Assembly (NCBI RefSeq): GCF_029689945.1
Contig: NZ_CP121451.1
Location: 2,604,001 to 2,668,000, forward strand
Length of the DNA: 64,000 nucleotides
Direction: 5' to 3'
Source: Paenibacillus amylolyticus
GTDB taxonomy: Bacteria; Bacillota; Bacilli; Paenibacillales; Paenibacillaceae
Shown: positions 44,736 to 55,414 of the stretch, piece after piece
Layout: each line of letters opens with the position of its first letter
Position numbering within the stretch: position 1 is the first letter of the stretch
Program-made: the position numbers and the translations under genes
The notes under the pieces: generated by a model
The model's database searches: none
The model's input: only the letters and a program-made list of their open reading frames with translations
Told to the model about the DNA's origin: nothing

Positions 44736-45493
44736 ATGCTCCATCAATTTTCAAGAACAGAACTTGCGATCGGACCTGAAGGTCTGGACGCATTGAAGAA
44801 TAGTACAGTCGCTGTGCTAGGTATTGGCGGCGTAGGTGGAATTGCTGTAGAAGCGCTTGCCCGTAGCGGCGTTGGGCGCATCATCCTGATTGATAAAGAC
44901 GTCGTGGATATCACGAACATCAACCGCCAGATCCATGCTTTGACCACGACTGTGGGACAGAAAAAGCGGACCTGATGGTGGAACGTGTGAAACTGATCAA
45001 TCCGGAATGTGATGCCATTGCATTGAATATGTTTTACACAGAAGAAACGTATGAGGAATTGTTCAAATATGAACTGGATTATGTGCTGGATGCATCCGAC
45101 ACGATTATCTACAAAATCCATCTCATTAAAGAGTGTCTGAAACGTAAAATTCCGATGATTTCCAGCATGGGTGCGGCGAATAAAATGGATCCAACGAAAT
45201 TCCAGGTTGCGGATATTTCGAAAACGACCATGGACCCGATTGCCCGTGTTGTGCGTACCACACTTCGTAAAGACGGCATCAAAAAAGGGGTGAAAGTGGT
45301 CTTCTCGACTGAAAAGCCGATAAAACCGCGTGAGGACGTCACACAAAAAATCGTTCCCGAGAATGCACCAGAAATTCGCAAGGCCAAGCAGCCACCAGCG
45401 AGTAACTCATTCGTGCCTCCGGTAGCCGGACTGATTATGGTCAGTGTTGCGATTAAGGATTTGTTGGAAATTGCAGAGAACAAGCAGCAGTAA
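44736..45493 (+). CDS. tcdA: tRNA threonylcarbamoyladenosine dehydratase (frameshift)
   Basis: TcdA (YrvM) is an E1-like enzyme that cyclises t6A at tRNA position 37 with ATP. The nucleotide-binding GIGGVGGIAVEALARSGVG motif, the DKDVVDITNINRQIHA segment and a late cysteine-containing stretch identify the family. One A is missing in the run at 44961-44965; restored, the sequence reads VGQKKADLMVERVKLINPEC and totals 252 residues. Start ATG follows AAAGGAGG, 18 bases after aspS. The hisS-aspS-tcdA order matches Bacillus. Confidence 0.94.
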
Positions 45494-45922
45494 CTTGCTG
45501 CCAACGGAAGAAGCGTGGATGCCCAAAAGGCATCTGCGCTTTTTTTGCATGGTTCGCAAGACGGAGCAGATGGGAATGTCAATCGTCCATGATGAACCCA
45601 ATGCATACCGGAGAAATGTCAGAGTTACGTCATGTACTTCAAACTCAAAACCGTGTATGATATTCACTGCTGCGCGAAATGATGATACATACATAAAAGA
45701 ATTTGCGGCCATATAAGCTGAATAAGATTTACACAAGAACGAAGAGGACAGAAGAAACCTGAAGAAGCAGAGCGCTCGCCTTTATCACCGGATTCGTACA
45801 TTTAAAAAATTCAAACAAAAAATCTGGTGATAACAGCGATCGGAAGGTTGTTCTGTCCGCGTAGTGGTAGAGTGTAAATACTCAGTTATTCAGCCTATAT
45901 ATAGAGAGGGGAATAGAACGAA
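45494..45922 (+). other. Intergenic region tcdA-NCS2 permease
   Basis: About 430 bases. After the terminator at 45512-45546 I see no credible gene. I looked for a purine riboswitch and for 6S RNA, which lies near this locus in Bacillus, and found neither with confidence. Confidence 0.5.
45512..45546 (+). terminator. Rho-independent terminator after tcdA
   Basis: AGCGTGGATGCC pairs with GGCATCTGCGCT around CAAAA, followed by seven T. Confidence 0.93.
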
Positions 45923-47220
45923 ATGAAACAAGGATGGATGGCCAGACGTCTTGGTATGGTGCCGGGAGACCAGTGGAAGAAGGAAGTTGTGGCGGAGCCA
46001 TTTCCTATTTTGCCGTGGTTTATATCGTTATGGTCAATGCTACAATTCTTTCTGATGCCGGAATGCCCTTGCAGGCAGCTATGGTTGGAACCCTGTTGAC
46101 ATCCATTGCAGGCTGTTTGCTCATGGCGTTTTGGGGAAAATCACCAATTATCGTTGTACCGGGAATGGGGATTAATGCATTTTTCACGTATACACTCGTA
46201 CATTCCATGAAATTAAGCTGGCAGGAAGCACTAGCCGTAGTAACCGTTACAGGAATTCTGTTTGCTATTGTTGCATTTACGTCACTATACAAAATGATTA
46301 GCGAAGCAATTCCGAAAAATCTGCAGCATGGCATTACGGTGGGGATTGGTTTGTTCCTCACATTTATTGGTTTGCAAAAAAGTGGAATCGTGATTGCACA
46401 TCAGACCACATTTGTCGCGATTGGGCACTTTAATGATCCAAATGTCATTACTGCCTGCGTTACGCTGGTACTGGCCTTGATTTTATTTATCCGTAATGTA
46501 CAGGGTGGACTTCTAATTAGCATATTGGTTGGGACAGGCCTTGCCTACGTACTTGGAGCAGTGAACCCCGGTGAATCCGTATCAGCGCTGGATGCGCTGC
46601 GTCAATACAGTGGTTTGTTTGGGGAACTGTCTCTAATGAAGCTGGCTGATGTCGCGTTCTGGATCGCGGTATTTTTGTTACTGTTGATTGTGGTGTTCGA
46701 AAATATCGGATTAATTACGGCTCAGACACAGATGATTGGTCGTCCTGAGCGATTCAAAGGCAGTCTGCGTGCGCTGTCTATTAGTACCGTGTTGGCAGGC
46801 GTATTCGGAAGTAGTCCTCCAGTCGCCGCAGCAGAGACTACAGCCGGGATTGCCGCGGGTGGACGTACGGGGTTAACTCCGCTCGTTACAGCCGTGTTAT
46901 TCGGGGCTACTTTTTTCTTCATCCCGTTACTCGGTTACATTCCAGACAGTGCGATTGCACCTATTTTGATCATTATTGGCGGCCTGATGGTGCAAGGTGT
47001 GAAAGATATGGATTTTGGTGACTTTACCGAGGCATTCCCGGCATTTCTGATCATGGTTATGATTCCATTTACATATAGCATCGTGGATGGTATGGCGTTT
47101 GGATTCATTGCCTATCCATTAGCGAAGCTGGCAGCAGGTCAAGGTAAACAGGTACCTGTGGTCATGTACGGCATTTCCATCCTCTTTTTAGCCAATTTCG
47201 TGTTACATGGGATCTTGTAA
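45923..47220 (+). CDS. AzgA/PbuG-type purine permease, NCS2 (frameshift near start)
   Basis: A polytopic purine (hypoxanthine/guanine or adenine) transporter of the AzgA branch of NCS2. It begins KQGWMARRLGMVPGDQWKKE; one G is missing near 45994, and the next frame continues as VVAGAISYFAVVYIVMVNAT. Typical segments are PGMGINAFFTYTLV, GITVGIGLFLTFIGLQ and FGSSPPVAAAETTAGIAAGG. About 432 residues and 12-14 membrane helices. GAGGGG stands before the ATG. Which purine is carried cannot be read from the sequence. It lies between tcdA and an ABC exporter; Bacillus has rarA next instead. Confidence 0.88.
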
Positions 47221-47304
47221 AGCTGTGTTATACAACAAAAGGCAACGTCATGTAAGTTCATACGTATGATCTCTGGTGAACAGATGGGAACGGGAGGAAC
47301 GGGA

Positions 47305-49082
47305 ATGGAAGAACAGCAGCAAGTAGGACAGAAGGAACCGAAGGTAGGAAAAAAAGGATTCAAGGATTTCGTCAAGCTGATCGCTTCCACGAATCCGCCA
47401 AAACTGATCCTGATTCTCGCCCTCATTTTGACCTTGATTCAGACGACGGCCGGACTGATTGTGCCACTGATGACCAAAGGTTTGATTGATGGACTTACCA
47501 CTTCGACGCTGAACAAATCTGTTATTTTGTTATTGCTCGGTGCATTTGTGATTCAGGCGATTGCCTCAGGCATCAGCATTTATATGTTAAATTACGCAGG
47601 ACAACGCGTGGTCGCAACACTTCGCACCAAGCTGTGGAACAAGGTACTGTCGCTGCGAATGCCGTATTTCGATCGCAATCGGACAGGCGATACGATGAGC
47701 CGGATTACGAATGATACAAGTCAGATCATGACATTGATCGCAGATTATCTGGTTTCCTTTGTGTCGAACATCGTTGCCGTTGTAGGTGGTGTGGCGTTAC
47801 TTTTTTACTTGGACTGGGTGATGTCGCTCATTATTCTGAGTCTGGTGCCACTTACTCTGTTGATCCTGTTGCCGGTGGGTAGGAAGATGTATAAAATATC
47901 GAAAAACAGCAGGATGAGATGGCAGGTCTTACGTCCGTACTTAGTCAGGTTATTGGCGAAATCCGATTGGTGAAAGCGTATGGAACGGAGAAACAGGAAT
48001 CAGAAGCAGGGGATTCCCGGATTCGCAAAATGTTTGCTTTTGGCTTACAGGAAGCACGTATTCTTGCTCTGATTGGTCCCTTGTTTACATTTGTCATGAC
48101 GGCAGTACTGGTCGTTATTCTCGGTGTGGGAGGAATGCGTGTAGCGTCTGGCATGCTGTCACCGGGTGAACTGGTCGCCTTCATATTGCTGTTGTTCCAG
48201 GTCATCATGCCAATGGGGCAATTCACAACGCTATACTCCCGTTTGCAAAAAGTCGTAGGTGCAACAGAGCGCATACAAGCTATTCTTGCGGATGAGGAAG
48301 AGCCACATGATAGCACCAAGGTAGCTCCAAAAGGAAATGAAACAATTGCATTCCATGATGTACACTTTTCCTATGTCACAGGTGAGGAAGTGTTGCACGG
48401 AATCAATCTGGCGGTACCTACTCGCAAAGTGACGGCGATTGTTGGGCCAAGCGGTAGCGGAAAATCAACGCTGTTCTCCTTGATGGAGCAGTTCTATATG
48501 CCCGATTCAGGCCACATATCATATGGGGGACAAGCGATAACGGAATATTCCTTGTCCTCCTGGCGCAGCAAGATCGGGTATGTATCTCAGGAAAGTCCCC
48601 TCATGGCGGGTTCAATCCGAGATAATATAACGTACGGATTAAACCGGGAAGTGACGATGGATGAGATCCGGCAAGCTGCTGAGATGGCCTATTCTGCCGA
48701 CTTTATCGACAAGTTGCCACAGGGCTATGACACGGAAGTGGGCGAGAGAGGAATCAAGTTGTCCGGGGGCCAACGTCAGCGGATTGCCATTGCACGGGCG
48801 CTGCTACGTAGCCCTGATATTCTCATGTTGGATGAAGCTACATCCAGTCTGGACAGTACCTCGGAGTATGAAGTGCAACAGGCATTGTCCAACCTGATGG
48901 AAGGCAGAACCACGATTGTGATCGCGCACCGGTTGTCTACAGTGGTGGACTCCGATCAGATTGTTGTATTGGAGCACGGACATGTCACGGGAACGGGAAC
49001 TCATGCAGAGTTGATCAGTACCCATCCGGTATACCGTGAATTAGCACAGAAGCAGTTTGTAGCACAGGAAGGTCAAAATTGA
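47305..49082 (+). CDS. ABC exporter, fused permease-ATPase (frameshift)
   Basis: A half-size exporter of the BmrA/MsbA type: six membrane helices (from about residue 30) followed by the ATPase domain. Walker A is GPSGSGKST, the Q-loop region IGYVSQESPLMAGSIRDNI, the signature LSGGQRQRIAIARAL and Walker B ILMLDEATSSLDS, with the switch histidine in IVIAHRLST. One A is missing in the run at 47902-47906; restored, the sequence reads KISKKQQDEMAGLTSVLSQV and has 592 residues. ATG 47305 follows GGGAGGA. Family members export drugs, lipids or peptides; no substrate can be assigned. It would function as a homodimer. Confidence 0.9.
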
Positions 49083-49309
49083 AATCAGCAACCGGATCAA
49101 TAAAGTTTTTTAAAGATAAGGTTTCAATATGGTTGAATACAAGACAGTTGTTCATTCGTTCCGTACGAGATTGAGCAATGGTTTTCTTTTATGAGGTCAT
49201 TCAGGTTGTTGTAGCTTTTTCCACATCAATATGATATAGTGGGTATCCTTTTGCGTCGTCAGTGATTGGCGATGCAGAGCAAAACATATTCTTAGGAGGT
49301 AACTGAAAC

Positions 49310-51496
49310 ATGTCAGACAGCTTTCAAAGTGCCTATCAAGAAGAAGAGTACAGGTTAGAGCGAACGATGGAGGAAGTGGACAGTCAGTTGGAACGACTGC
49401 AAAATATTCCGGTGTATACCGGCCACGACTTCACAGAGCAAGTGCTGGAAGCTGGACGCGAAGAGCGCCGCACCGCCTTATCCAAGAGCGCACAGCAACC
49501 CTATTTCGGACGCTTGGATTTCGAAGAACAGGGCAGTGGTGCACGGAAACCGCTGTATATTGGGAAAGTCGGCGTAGACCGCGAAGAGGTGGGAGAGCAT
49601 CCGCTCGTCATCGACTGGCGTGCTCCTGTCGCCAGCCTGTTTTACTCATTTACGGGAGGCGAAGCCTCCGCTACGTATGAAGCTCCCGAAGGGCTTATTG
49701 AAGGTCTGGTGTACCTGAAGCGAAACGTTGTCATTCGGCAGCGGATATTGGAACGTGTGGCGGATACATATAACCGTGACAGTGACCAGCCAGCGGTATC
49801 GGATGAATTCCTCGTTTATCGTCTGGGAGAGAACAAGGACAACAAACTCCGTGATATCGTATCCACGATTCAGGCGGAGCAGGATCTGATCATTCGTGCG
49901 GCGAGAAACACCGCATTGATCATTCAAGGTGTAGCGGGTTCCGGGAAAACAACGGTTGCCTTGCATCGGTTCGCCTTTTTGCTGTATCAGTACAAGGAGC
50001 AGGTATCTGCGGAGAAAATGGTTATTTTTGCACCCAACCACATGTTCCTGGATTACATCTCGGATGTGCTCCCGGAACTCGGAGTAGGGGACATCCAGCA
50101 GCGGACATTCCCGGATTGGGCGATGAACCTGCTGGGGCTGGAGATGCCTTTGGCGAATACATCGGATACGCTCAACACCTGGTTCGAAACACCAGATGCG
50201 CGGCCTGAATTGAATGATGATGTACCTGGACGTTACAAAGGATCGATTCGTTTCATGGAGCTTATTCGAGAATGGCTGTCGGGGATGGAGGCGGATTCCG
50301 TACCGGATATGGACTTCAGTCCATGGGATGGCAAGGTGCTCGGCAAGACGGAGATCGAGAACTGGTTCGGTGAGGAATACAAACATTATCCGCTGGCCAA
50401 ACGCAAAGAACGGGTCATGGCGCGGGTTCACCGCTGGATTGAGATGGAACTTAAGAAACCGATGCCGGAGGCTGTCCGCAAAGAACGCAAGAAAAAAGCA
50501 ACCACCCGCGAGAAAGCCTATGCCAAAAAATGGCCTCAATACGAGCCGCTTACGTTATACAAGCAGCTGTTCAAAGTGGCAAAGGGCGGCTCTGTGCCGG
50601 CCTCGCTCAGCGGGCTTATTCCCAAAATGGTCATGAAACAAACGGCAGCAGATCTGAAGCAGGATATCGTCCGTGAAGAGGATCTGCCTGCACTGGTATA
50701 CATTCATACATTGGTCCATGATATTGAGGGTTCGGAGCGGTTCGATCATGTTGTAATTGATGAAGCGCAGGACTTTTCCCCTTTTCATGTGGCGTTATTG
50801 GATCAGTTCGTCAAAGGGCATTCCTTCACCATACTGGGTGACTTGTCCCAAGGGATTCATGAGTACCGTGGTGTTCATGCATGGGATGAGATGAGTTCTC
50901 TGTTTCCTGAGGAACAGAATGCATACTTCGCATTGACGAGAAGTTATCGTTCAACGATGGAGATTATCGACTATGCCAATACGATTCTGGAACGTGGCGT
51001 CAAGAGCGGAATTACGGCGATTCCTGTTTTCCGTAGTGGTGATCCGGTGCGGACGTTGGCTTATGGAGGCGGAGGGCGGACGGCGAGTCTTGAAGCGGCT
51101 TTGAAGGTGTTAACCGTCAAAGACTACCGAACGGTCTCCATCCTGACCCGTACCCTGCATGAAGCCGAGGAACTTCATCGTGAACTTCAGGCCGCAGGCT
51201 GGGACCTGAACCTGATCGATGGTGGCAAAAAGCAGTACACAGGTGGACATTCCGTTTTACCAGTCTATCTGTCCAAAGGCTTGGAGTTTGATGCCGTTAT
51301 TGTGGCAGATGCAGACCAGAAGCATTATCTGCCAAATGCGGGTGATGCAAAACTGTTGTACGTGGGCTGCACACGGGCCTTGCACGAATTGTGGCTCTTC
51401 CATGACGGTGAACTGCCGATCTATGCCGCTGCAACACATAATCCCGAAGGTGAGCCTGTAACCATCCAGGGGTGGCCTGAGAGTGGCTCTCTATAA
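49310..51496 (+). CDS. helD: RNA polymerase recycling motor ATPase HelD
   Basis: A UvrD/Rep-like SF1 ATPase that releases stalled RNA polymerase from nucleic acid. The N-terminal coiled coil (EEEYRLERTMEEVDSQLERL), which reaches into the polymerase secondary channel in known HelD, is followed by the HPLVIDWRAPVASLFYSF family segment, Walker A GVAGSGKTTVALHR, Walker B VVIDEAQDFSP and late helicase motifs (TRSYRSTMEI; KGLEFDAVIVADAD). Length 728. AGGAGG precedes the ATG. Single gene, closed by a strong terminator. Confidence 0.93.
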   Translation: MSDSFQSAYQEEEYRLERTMEEVDSQLERLQNIPVYTGHDFTEQVLEAGREERRTALSKSAQQPYFGRLDFEEQGSGARKPLYIGKVGVDREEVGEHPLVIDWRAPVASLFYSFTGGEASATYEAPEGLIEGLVYLKRNVVIRQRILERVADTYNRDSDQPAVSDEFLVYRLGENKDNKLRDIVSTIQAEQDLIIRAARNTALIIQGVAGSGKTTVALHRFAFLLYQYKEQVSAEKMVIFAPNHMFLDYISDVLPELGVGDIQQRTFPDWAMNLLGLEMPLANTSDTLNTWFETPDARPELNDDVPGRYKGSIRFMELIREWLSGMEADSVPDMDFSPWDGKVLGKTEIENWFGEEYKHYPLAKRKERVMARVHRWIEMELKKPMPEAVRKERKKKATTREKAYAKKWPQYEPLTLYKQLFKVAKGGSVPASLSGLIPKMVMKQTAADLKQDIVREEDLPALVYIHTLVHDIEGSERFDHVVIDEAQDFSPFHVALLDQFVKGHSFTILGDLSQGIHEYRGVHAWDEMSSLFPEEQNAYFALTRSYRSTMEIIDYANTILERGVKSGITAIPVFRSGDPVRTLAYGGGGRTASLEAALKVLTVKDYRTVSILTRTLHEAEELHRELQAAGWDLNLIDGGKKQYTGGHSVLPVYLSKGLEFDAVIVADADQKHYLPNAGDAKLLYVGCTRALHELWLFHDGELPIYAAATHNPEGEPVTIQGWPESGSL

Positions 51497-51581
51497 CCTG
51501 GGAGGATCAGGGCTCAGCCAATCGAAATAAGGCTCCCTAAACTTGTTTAAATATAAAAGTTTGCTTATTTGCTTACACAAT

Positions 51582-51629
51582 AAAAGGCATGACGTTCATG
51601 GGAAAGTTCCCATAAGCGCATGCCTTTTT
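51582..51629. terminator. Bidirectional terminator between helD and the DMT exporter
   Basis: AAAAGGCATG and CATGCCTTTTT arms with an inner ATGGGAA/TTCCCAT stem; A-rich on the left and T-rich on the right, so usable from both sides. Confidence 0.9.
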
Positions 51630-51688
51630 CTGCTTTTTGTGTGAGAATCGCTTAAGCTTCTCAGCAAGAAAGACAGGAGGAGTTTAAG

Positions 51689-52606
51689 TTAGGTTACGCC
51701 ATTTCTCTTTCTGGATGAGCGACGGTTCACCAGGAATATGCCAATACCAATGAGTAAACCGCCTGCCAATGCAAACCACTGGACATGTTCTCCCAGCAGA
51801 AACCAACTTGACAATACACCAAAGAACGGTGCCAGGAACAGATAGGAGCTTGTTTTGGCCGGATCGCTATGCTGCAGCAAATAAAACCAAAGGGAGAACT
51901 GGATGATGGAACAAACAAACGTTAACCAGAGCAGTACCATAACCGAGGTTGTATTCACGATAAAGTGAGGATGTTCAGTCCATACGCTCAGTAGAAGAAG
52001 CGCAGCACCTCCCGCGAGCATCTGATAGGCTGTTAAGACAAAAGTATCGTAGCGATCGCCCCAGCGTTTGATGAGCAATGTGGATACGGCAAAGGAGATT
52101 GCACCACCAAATCCAATCCAGGTTCCAGGGCTAAAGCTCATTTGCCATCCAAACGTTAACATAATCCCCATGACACCGAGCATGACACCGATCCACTGAC
52201 TATAGCGGTAAGTCACTCTATATAAGAGAGCACTGAGGATAATGACCAGCAACGGATTGGTAAATGTAATAATCGCGGATTCCCCGGATGTAATCCAGTT
52301 CATGCTGTAGTAGGCGCAGCCCATCACTCCTGCGGATTGGAACAGGCCAATGAGGATTATTTTCAACCAAGAACTCCACTCGGCAGGCAAAGGACGTTTA
52401 CGAAGGAACAAGGCCATTAAGCCACCTGCTATGATATAACGTATGCCCATGAGCAGGAAAGGTGGAGCATATAACATGCCGATTTTGCCGACGGGGAAAG
52501 AAGTACCCATGATTAGCGTTGTTAAAATAATTAAAATGGTATACTTCAGTGGTTTTATGGTGCGGGCATCTGTGATCAAAGCAACTCTATTTTTCCAGTA
52601 TGTCAT
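51689..52606 (-). CDS. DMT superfamily (EamA) transporter
   Basis: A 305-residue membrane protein with ten predicted helices in two EamA repeats, as in drug/metabolite exporters (first repeat from TILIILTTLIMGTSFPVGKI, second from GTWIGFGGAISFAVSTLLI). Start at 52606 is set by AAGGAGTG on the minus strand; the earlier ATG at 52615 is less likely. A LysR-type gene is divergently transcribed 136 bases away, the usual arrangement for a regulator and its exporter. The substrate is unknown. Confidence 0.88.
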   Translation of the reverse strand: MTYWKNRVALITDARTIKPLKYTILIILTTLIMGTSFPVGKIGMLYAPPFLLMGIRYIIAGGLMALFLRKRPLPAEWSSWLKIILIGLFQSAGVMGCAYYSMNWITSGESAIITFTNPLLVIILSALLYRVTYRYSQWIGVMLGVMGIMLTFGWQMSFSPGTWIGFGGAISFAVSTLLIKRWGDRYDTFVLTAYQMLAGGAALLLLSVWTEHPHFIVNTTSVMVLLWLTFVCSIIQFSLWFYLLQHSDPAKTSSYLFLAPFFGVLSSWFLLGEHVQWFALAGGLLIGIGIFLVNRRSSRKRNGVT

Positions 52607-52742
52607 GCTGAACACTCCTTATCATTATCCAGTCAGAGGACTGGGTTGGGGCCTACCTGAATTGTAGTCCGGTTTGCAGATGAAGTATAATGATTGGTAA
52701 TGAAGTGGATATCATTTTGAATGATGTCAGAGTGGAGGGACC

Positions 52743-53630
52743 ATGGAGAGCGGGGATCTTAGAATATTTCAGTGTGTTGCACAGGAAGGCAATCTGACCA
52801 AAGCTGCTGCTAAACTGGGGTATGTTCAATCCAACGTAACGGCACGCATCAGGCATTTGGAAGCAGAAGTGGGCACAACGCTGTTCATTCGTCATAACCG
52901 GGGCATGACGTTATCTCCAGCCGGAGAGATGCTGCTGACCTATGCGGATAAAATTATCGGTTTGCTGAGTGATGCTTCCAAGGCACTTCGGGCGACAAGT
53001 ACGCCATCGGGGCCGTTGCGATTAGGGTCTATACAGACTGCCGCAGCGGTGCGCTTACCTGAGCTTTTTGCAAAATATTATAAACAGTACCCTGACGTGT
53101 CCTTGTCACTGGCTACAGGTAATTCGCAGATGCTTATTGATCAAGTCATTGGGTATGAATTGGAAGGGGCCTTCATTGGTTGTTCCTGTGATCATCCCGA
53201 TATCGACTCCGTGGATGTATTTGATGAAGAATTGTTTCTAGTCTCGTCAGGTGTGGGCCCAGATGAAGAAATTACGCGCAAACCGATTCTTGTTTACAGC
53301 ATGGGATGCTCCTACCGACAGATTTTGGAGGAGTGGTTGCTCTCAAGTGGGATAAATCGTCCAGTGATTATGGAGTTTGGAACATTGGAAGCGATTATTA
53401 GTGGAGTTACGTCCGGAATGGGAATTTCCCTGTTACCAGAGATTGTGATTCGGCAGCAAATCGCAAGTGGACATCTTCGCAAACATTCGCTCCCTTCTGG
53501 CATAAGCCGAATGATGACTCGTTTTATTACACGCAAGGATGCGTTTGTCAGCAGTGCGCTTGGCGCATTTATGGCTATGTTACCGCGGGAGTATGATATG
53601 ATAGAGAGTGGTAGTACATCAGAAGTGTAA
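52743..53630 (+). CDS. LysR-family transcriptional regulator
   Basis: A 295-residue LysR protein: winged helix-turn-helix at residues 1-60 (LRIFQCVAQEGNLTKAAAKL, YVQSNVTARIRHLEAEVGT) and a periplasmic-binding-like effector domain from about residue 90. Conserved YSMGCSYR and FGTLEAIISGVTSGMGISLL segments place it in the group that controls small transporters (YwqM/CzcR-like). It likely controls the divergent DMT exporter gene. GGAGGG stands before the ATG. Confidence 0.92.
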   Translation: MESGDLRIFQCVAQEGNLTKAAAKLGYVQSNVTARIRHLEAEVGTTLFIRHNRGMTLSPAGEMLLTYADKIIGLLSDASKALRATSTPSGPLRLGSIQTAAAVRLPELFAKYYKQYPDVSLSLATGNSQMLIDQVIGYELEGAFIGCSCDHPDIDSVDVFDEELFLVSSGVGPDEEITRKPILVYSMGCSYRQILEEWLLSSGINRPVIMEFGTLEAIISGVTSGMGISLLPEIVIRQQIASGHLRKHSLPSGISRMMTRFITRKDAFVSSALGAFMAMLPREYDMIESGSTSEV

Positions 53631-53672
53631 ATGTACACAAGTTAAGGCAATCCGTTAAGGAAGTGATGAGCA

Positions 53673-54905
53673 ATGGATTTATTTTCGTTTCAGCAGGACT
53701 CCAAACCGCAAGCCAGATTGCTCGCGGACCGTATGCGGCCAGAGCATCTGGATGAATATATTGGACAGGAACATATTATTGGACCCGGGAAATTGCTCCG
53801 GCGTGCCATTGAGGCGGATCAGATTTCGTCCATTTTGTTATACGGCCCTCCGGGATGTGGTAAGACAACCCTTGCGCATATTATTTCTCAGCAAACGCAA
53901 GGACAGTTTGTTCGCCTGAATGCAGTGGAAGCTTCCGTCAAGGATGTTCGTGAAGTTATTGAACAGGCGCAAACGAACAAACAGCTGTATGGAACCAAAA
54001 CCATTTTGTTCCTCGATGAGGTACACCGGTTTAACAGTTCACGTCAGGATGCGCTTTTGCCAGCGGTAGAGAAGGGCACCATTATTTTTATCGGCGCGAC
54101 AACAGAGAATCCCTTTCATTATGTCAATGGGGCCCTAATGAGCCGTTCCACTCTGTTCCAGCTGGAATCGCTGAACAAGGATCATTCCCTTATTGCCATG
54201 CGCAGAGCATTGAGTGATGCGGACAAAGGTCTGGGGTTCATGGAACTGCAGGCGGATGATGAGGCGCTTGAGCACATTGCTACGATGGCCAACGGGGATA
54301 TTCGGCGTGCGCTTAACGCACTTGAACTGGCTGCATTGACGACGCCGCCGGAGACGGATGGATCGATTCATATTACGCTTGGTGTAGCAGAAGAATCTAT
54401 TCGGCGCCCCATTGTGAAGGCGGATGAGTCCACCCAATATGATGTGCTGTCTGCATTTCACAAAAGTATTCGGGGTTCCAGTGATGCGGCATTATTCTGG
54501 TTTCTATACGCGGTGGAGAAGCTTGGTATGGACCCGATGACCTTTATTCGGCGTCTGATTGCAGCAAGCAGTGAGGACATTGGACTTGCGAACCCGCAAG
54601 CCATGACCCAGGCTATCGGAGCACTTGATGCGTATCGGAATAACGGCTGGCCCGAAGCCAAGCTGAACATTGCACAAGCGATTCTGTTCGCGGTCGAAAG
54701 TCCAAAATCCAATGCGGTATACACCGCCATTTCCAAAGCCATGAACGCCATTGATGAAGTGAAGTCTGCAGAAGTGCCGCTTCACTTGCGAGATACGCAT
54801 TATTCGGGTGCCGTGAAGCTTGGACATGAGGGTTATCAATATCCCCACAATTACCCGGGGCATTATGTGAAGCAGGAATATTTGCCTAAGCAGCTTTTCG
54901 CGTAG
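53673..54905 (+). CDS. rarA: Replication-associated recombination protein RarA (MgsA)
   Basis: An AAA+ ATPase of the clamp-loader class that acts at stalled replication forks. Walker A GPPGCGKTTLAHI, Walker B FLDEVHRFN, the GATTENPF sensor and the C-terminal tetramerisation region (LRDTHYSGAVKLGHEGYQYP) are all present in 410 residues. AAGGAAGTGATGAG precedes the ATG. In Bacillus rarA (yrvN) follows tcdA; here purine permease, ABC exporter, helD and the exporter pair stand in between. Confidence 0.96.
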   Translation: MDLFSFQQDSKPQARLLADRMRPEHLDEYIGQEHIIGPGKLLRRAIEADQISSILLYGPPGCGKTTLAHIISQQTQGQFVRLNAVEASVKDVREVIEQAQTNKQLYGTKTILFLDEVHRFNSSRQDALLPAVEKGTIIFIGATTENPFHYVNGALMSRSTLFQLESLNKDHSLIAMRRALSDADKGLGFMELQADDEALEHIATMANGDIRRALNALELAALTTPPETDGSIHITLGVAEESIRRPIVKADESTQYDVLSAFHKSIRGSSDAALFWFLYAVEKLGMDPMTFIRRLIAASSEDIGLANPQAMTQAIGALDAYRNNGWPEAKLNIAQAILFAVESPKSNAVYTAISKAMNAIDEVKSAEVPLHLRDTHYSGAVKLGHEGYQYPHNYPGHYVKQEYLPKQLFA

Positions 54906-55014
54906 AGTATTCTATGAGGCAACGGAGCAAGGCAACGAATCGAAGATCAGGCTGAACCAGCAGCGGCGCAGGGATTTATAAGAACAGACAGATCATTCGG
55001 GAGATGCACACAAC

Positions 55015-55414
55015 ATGAAAGAGCTTTTGTATATAGGGGCGGGTGGATTTCTAGGTACGTTGACCCGTTATACCATCCAGTTAGCGATACCAACTGTCCA
55101 TGGGGCGTTCCCTTGGGCAGTGCTGCTCATTAATGCAATGGGCAGCCTTTTTGGGCTGGTTCTTTACCATAGCTGTTCCGGGCAAAATAACACCACACCT
55201 TCGACTTGCCATTGGCACAGGTTTTACTGGTGCATTTACGACATTCTCCACGTTTACACTGGATATGGTTCGTTTATCCGAAGGGGGAGAATGGCTGCAA
55301 GCCGGGATGTATATGATTGTAAGTCTATTGGCAGGACTGTTGCTCTGTGCGCTCGGAATCCGTCTTGGACAACGTATGTTGGGGGCACGAAGACAAGAGG
55401 GTGATGCCTCATGA
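55015..55414 (+). CDS. crcB1: Fluoride channel CrcB, first subunit (frameshift)
   Basis: Fluc/CrcB channels let fluoride leave the cell and work as dimers with subunits in opposite orientation. The N-terminus (GAGGFLGTLTRYTIQLAIPT, then FPWAVLLINAMGSL) and the C-terminal part (GTGFTGAFTTFSTFTLDMVR) lie in two frames; the T run at 55148-55152 seems to have one extra T. Restored length is about 132 residues with four helices. The stop overlaps the second crcB by four bases. I saw no fluoride riboswitch upstream. Confidence 0.9.

Noticed and set aside
45547..45922. Purine riboswitch or 6S RNA before the purine permease
   Set aside because: The conserved purine-aptamer loops are absent and no long bulged hairpin of 6S type could be drawn.
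49646..50539. Minus-strand open frame of 297 codons
   Set aside because: Antisense to helD, with no recognisable domain.
54906..55014. Fluoride riboswitch before crcB
   Set aside because: Some GGC and CAGC segments resemble parts of it, but the conserved core and pseudoknot pairing are not there.
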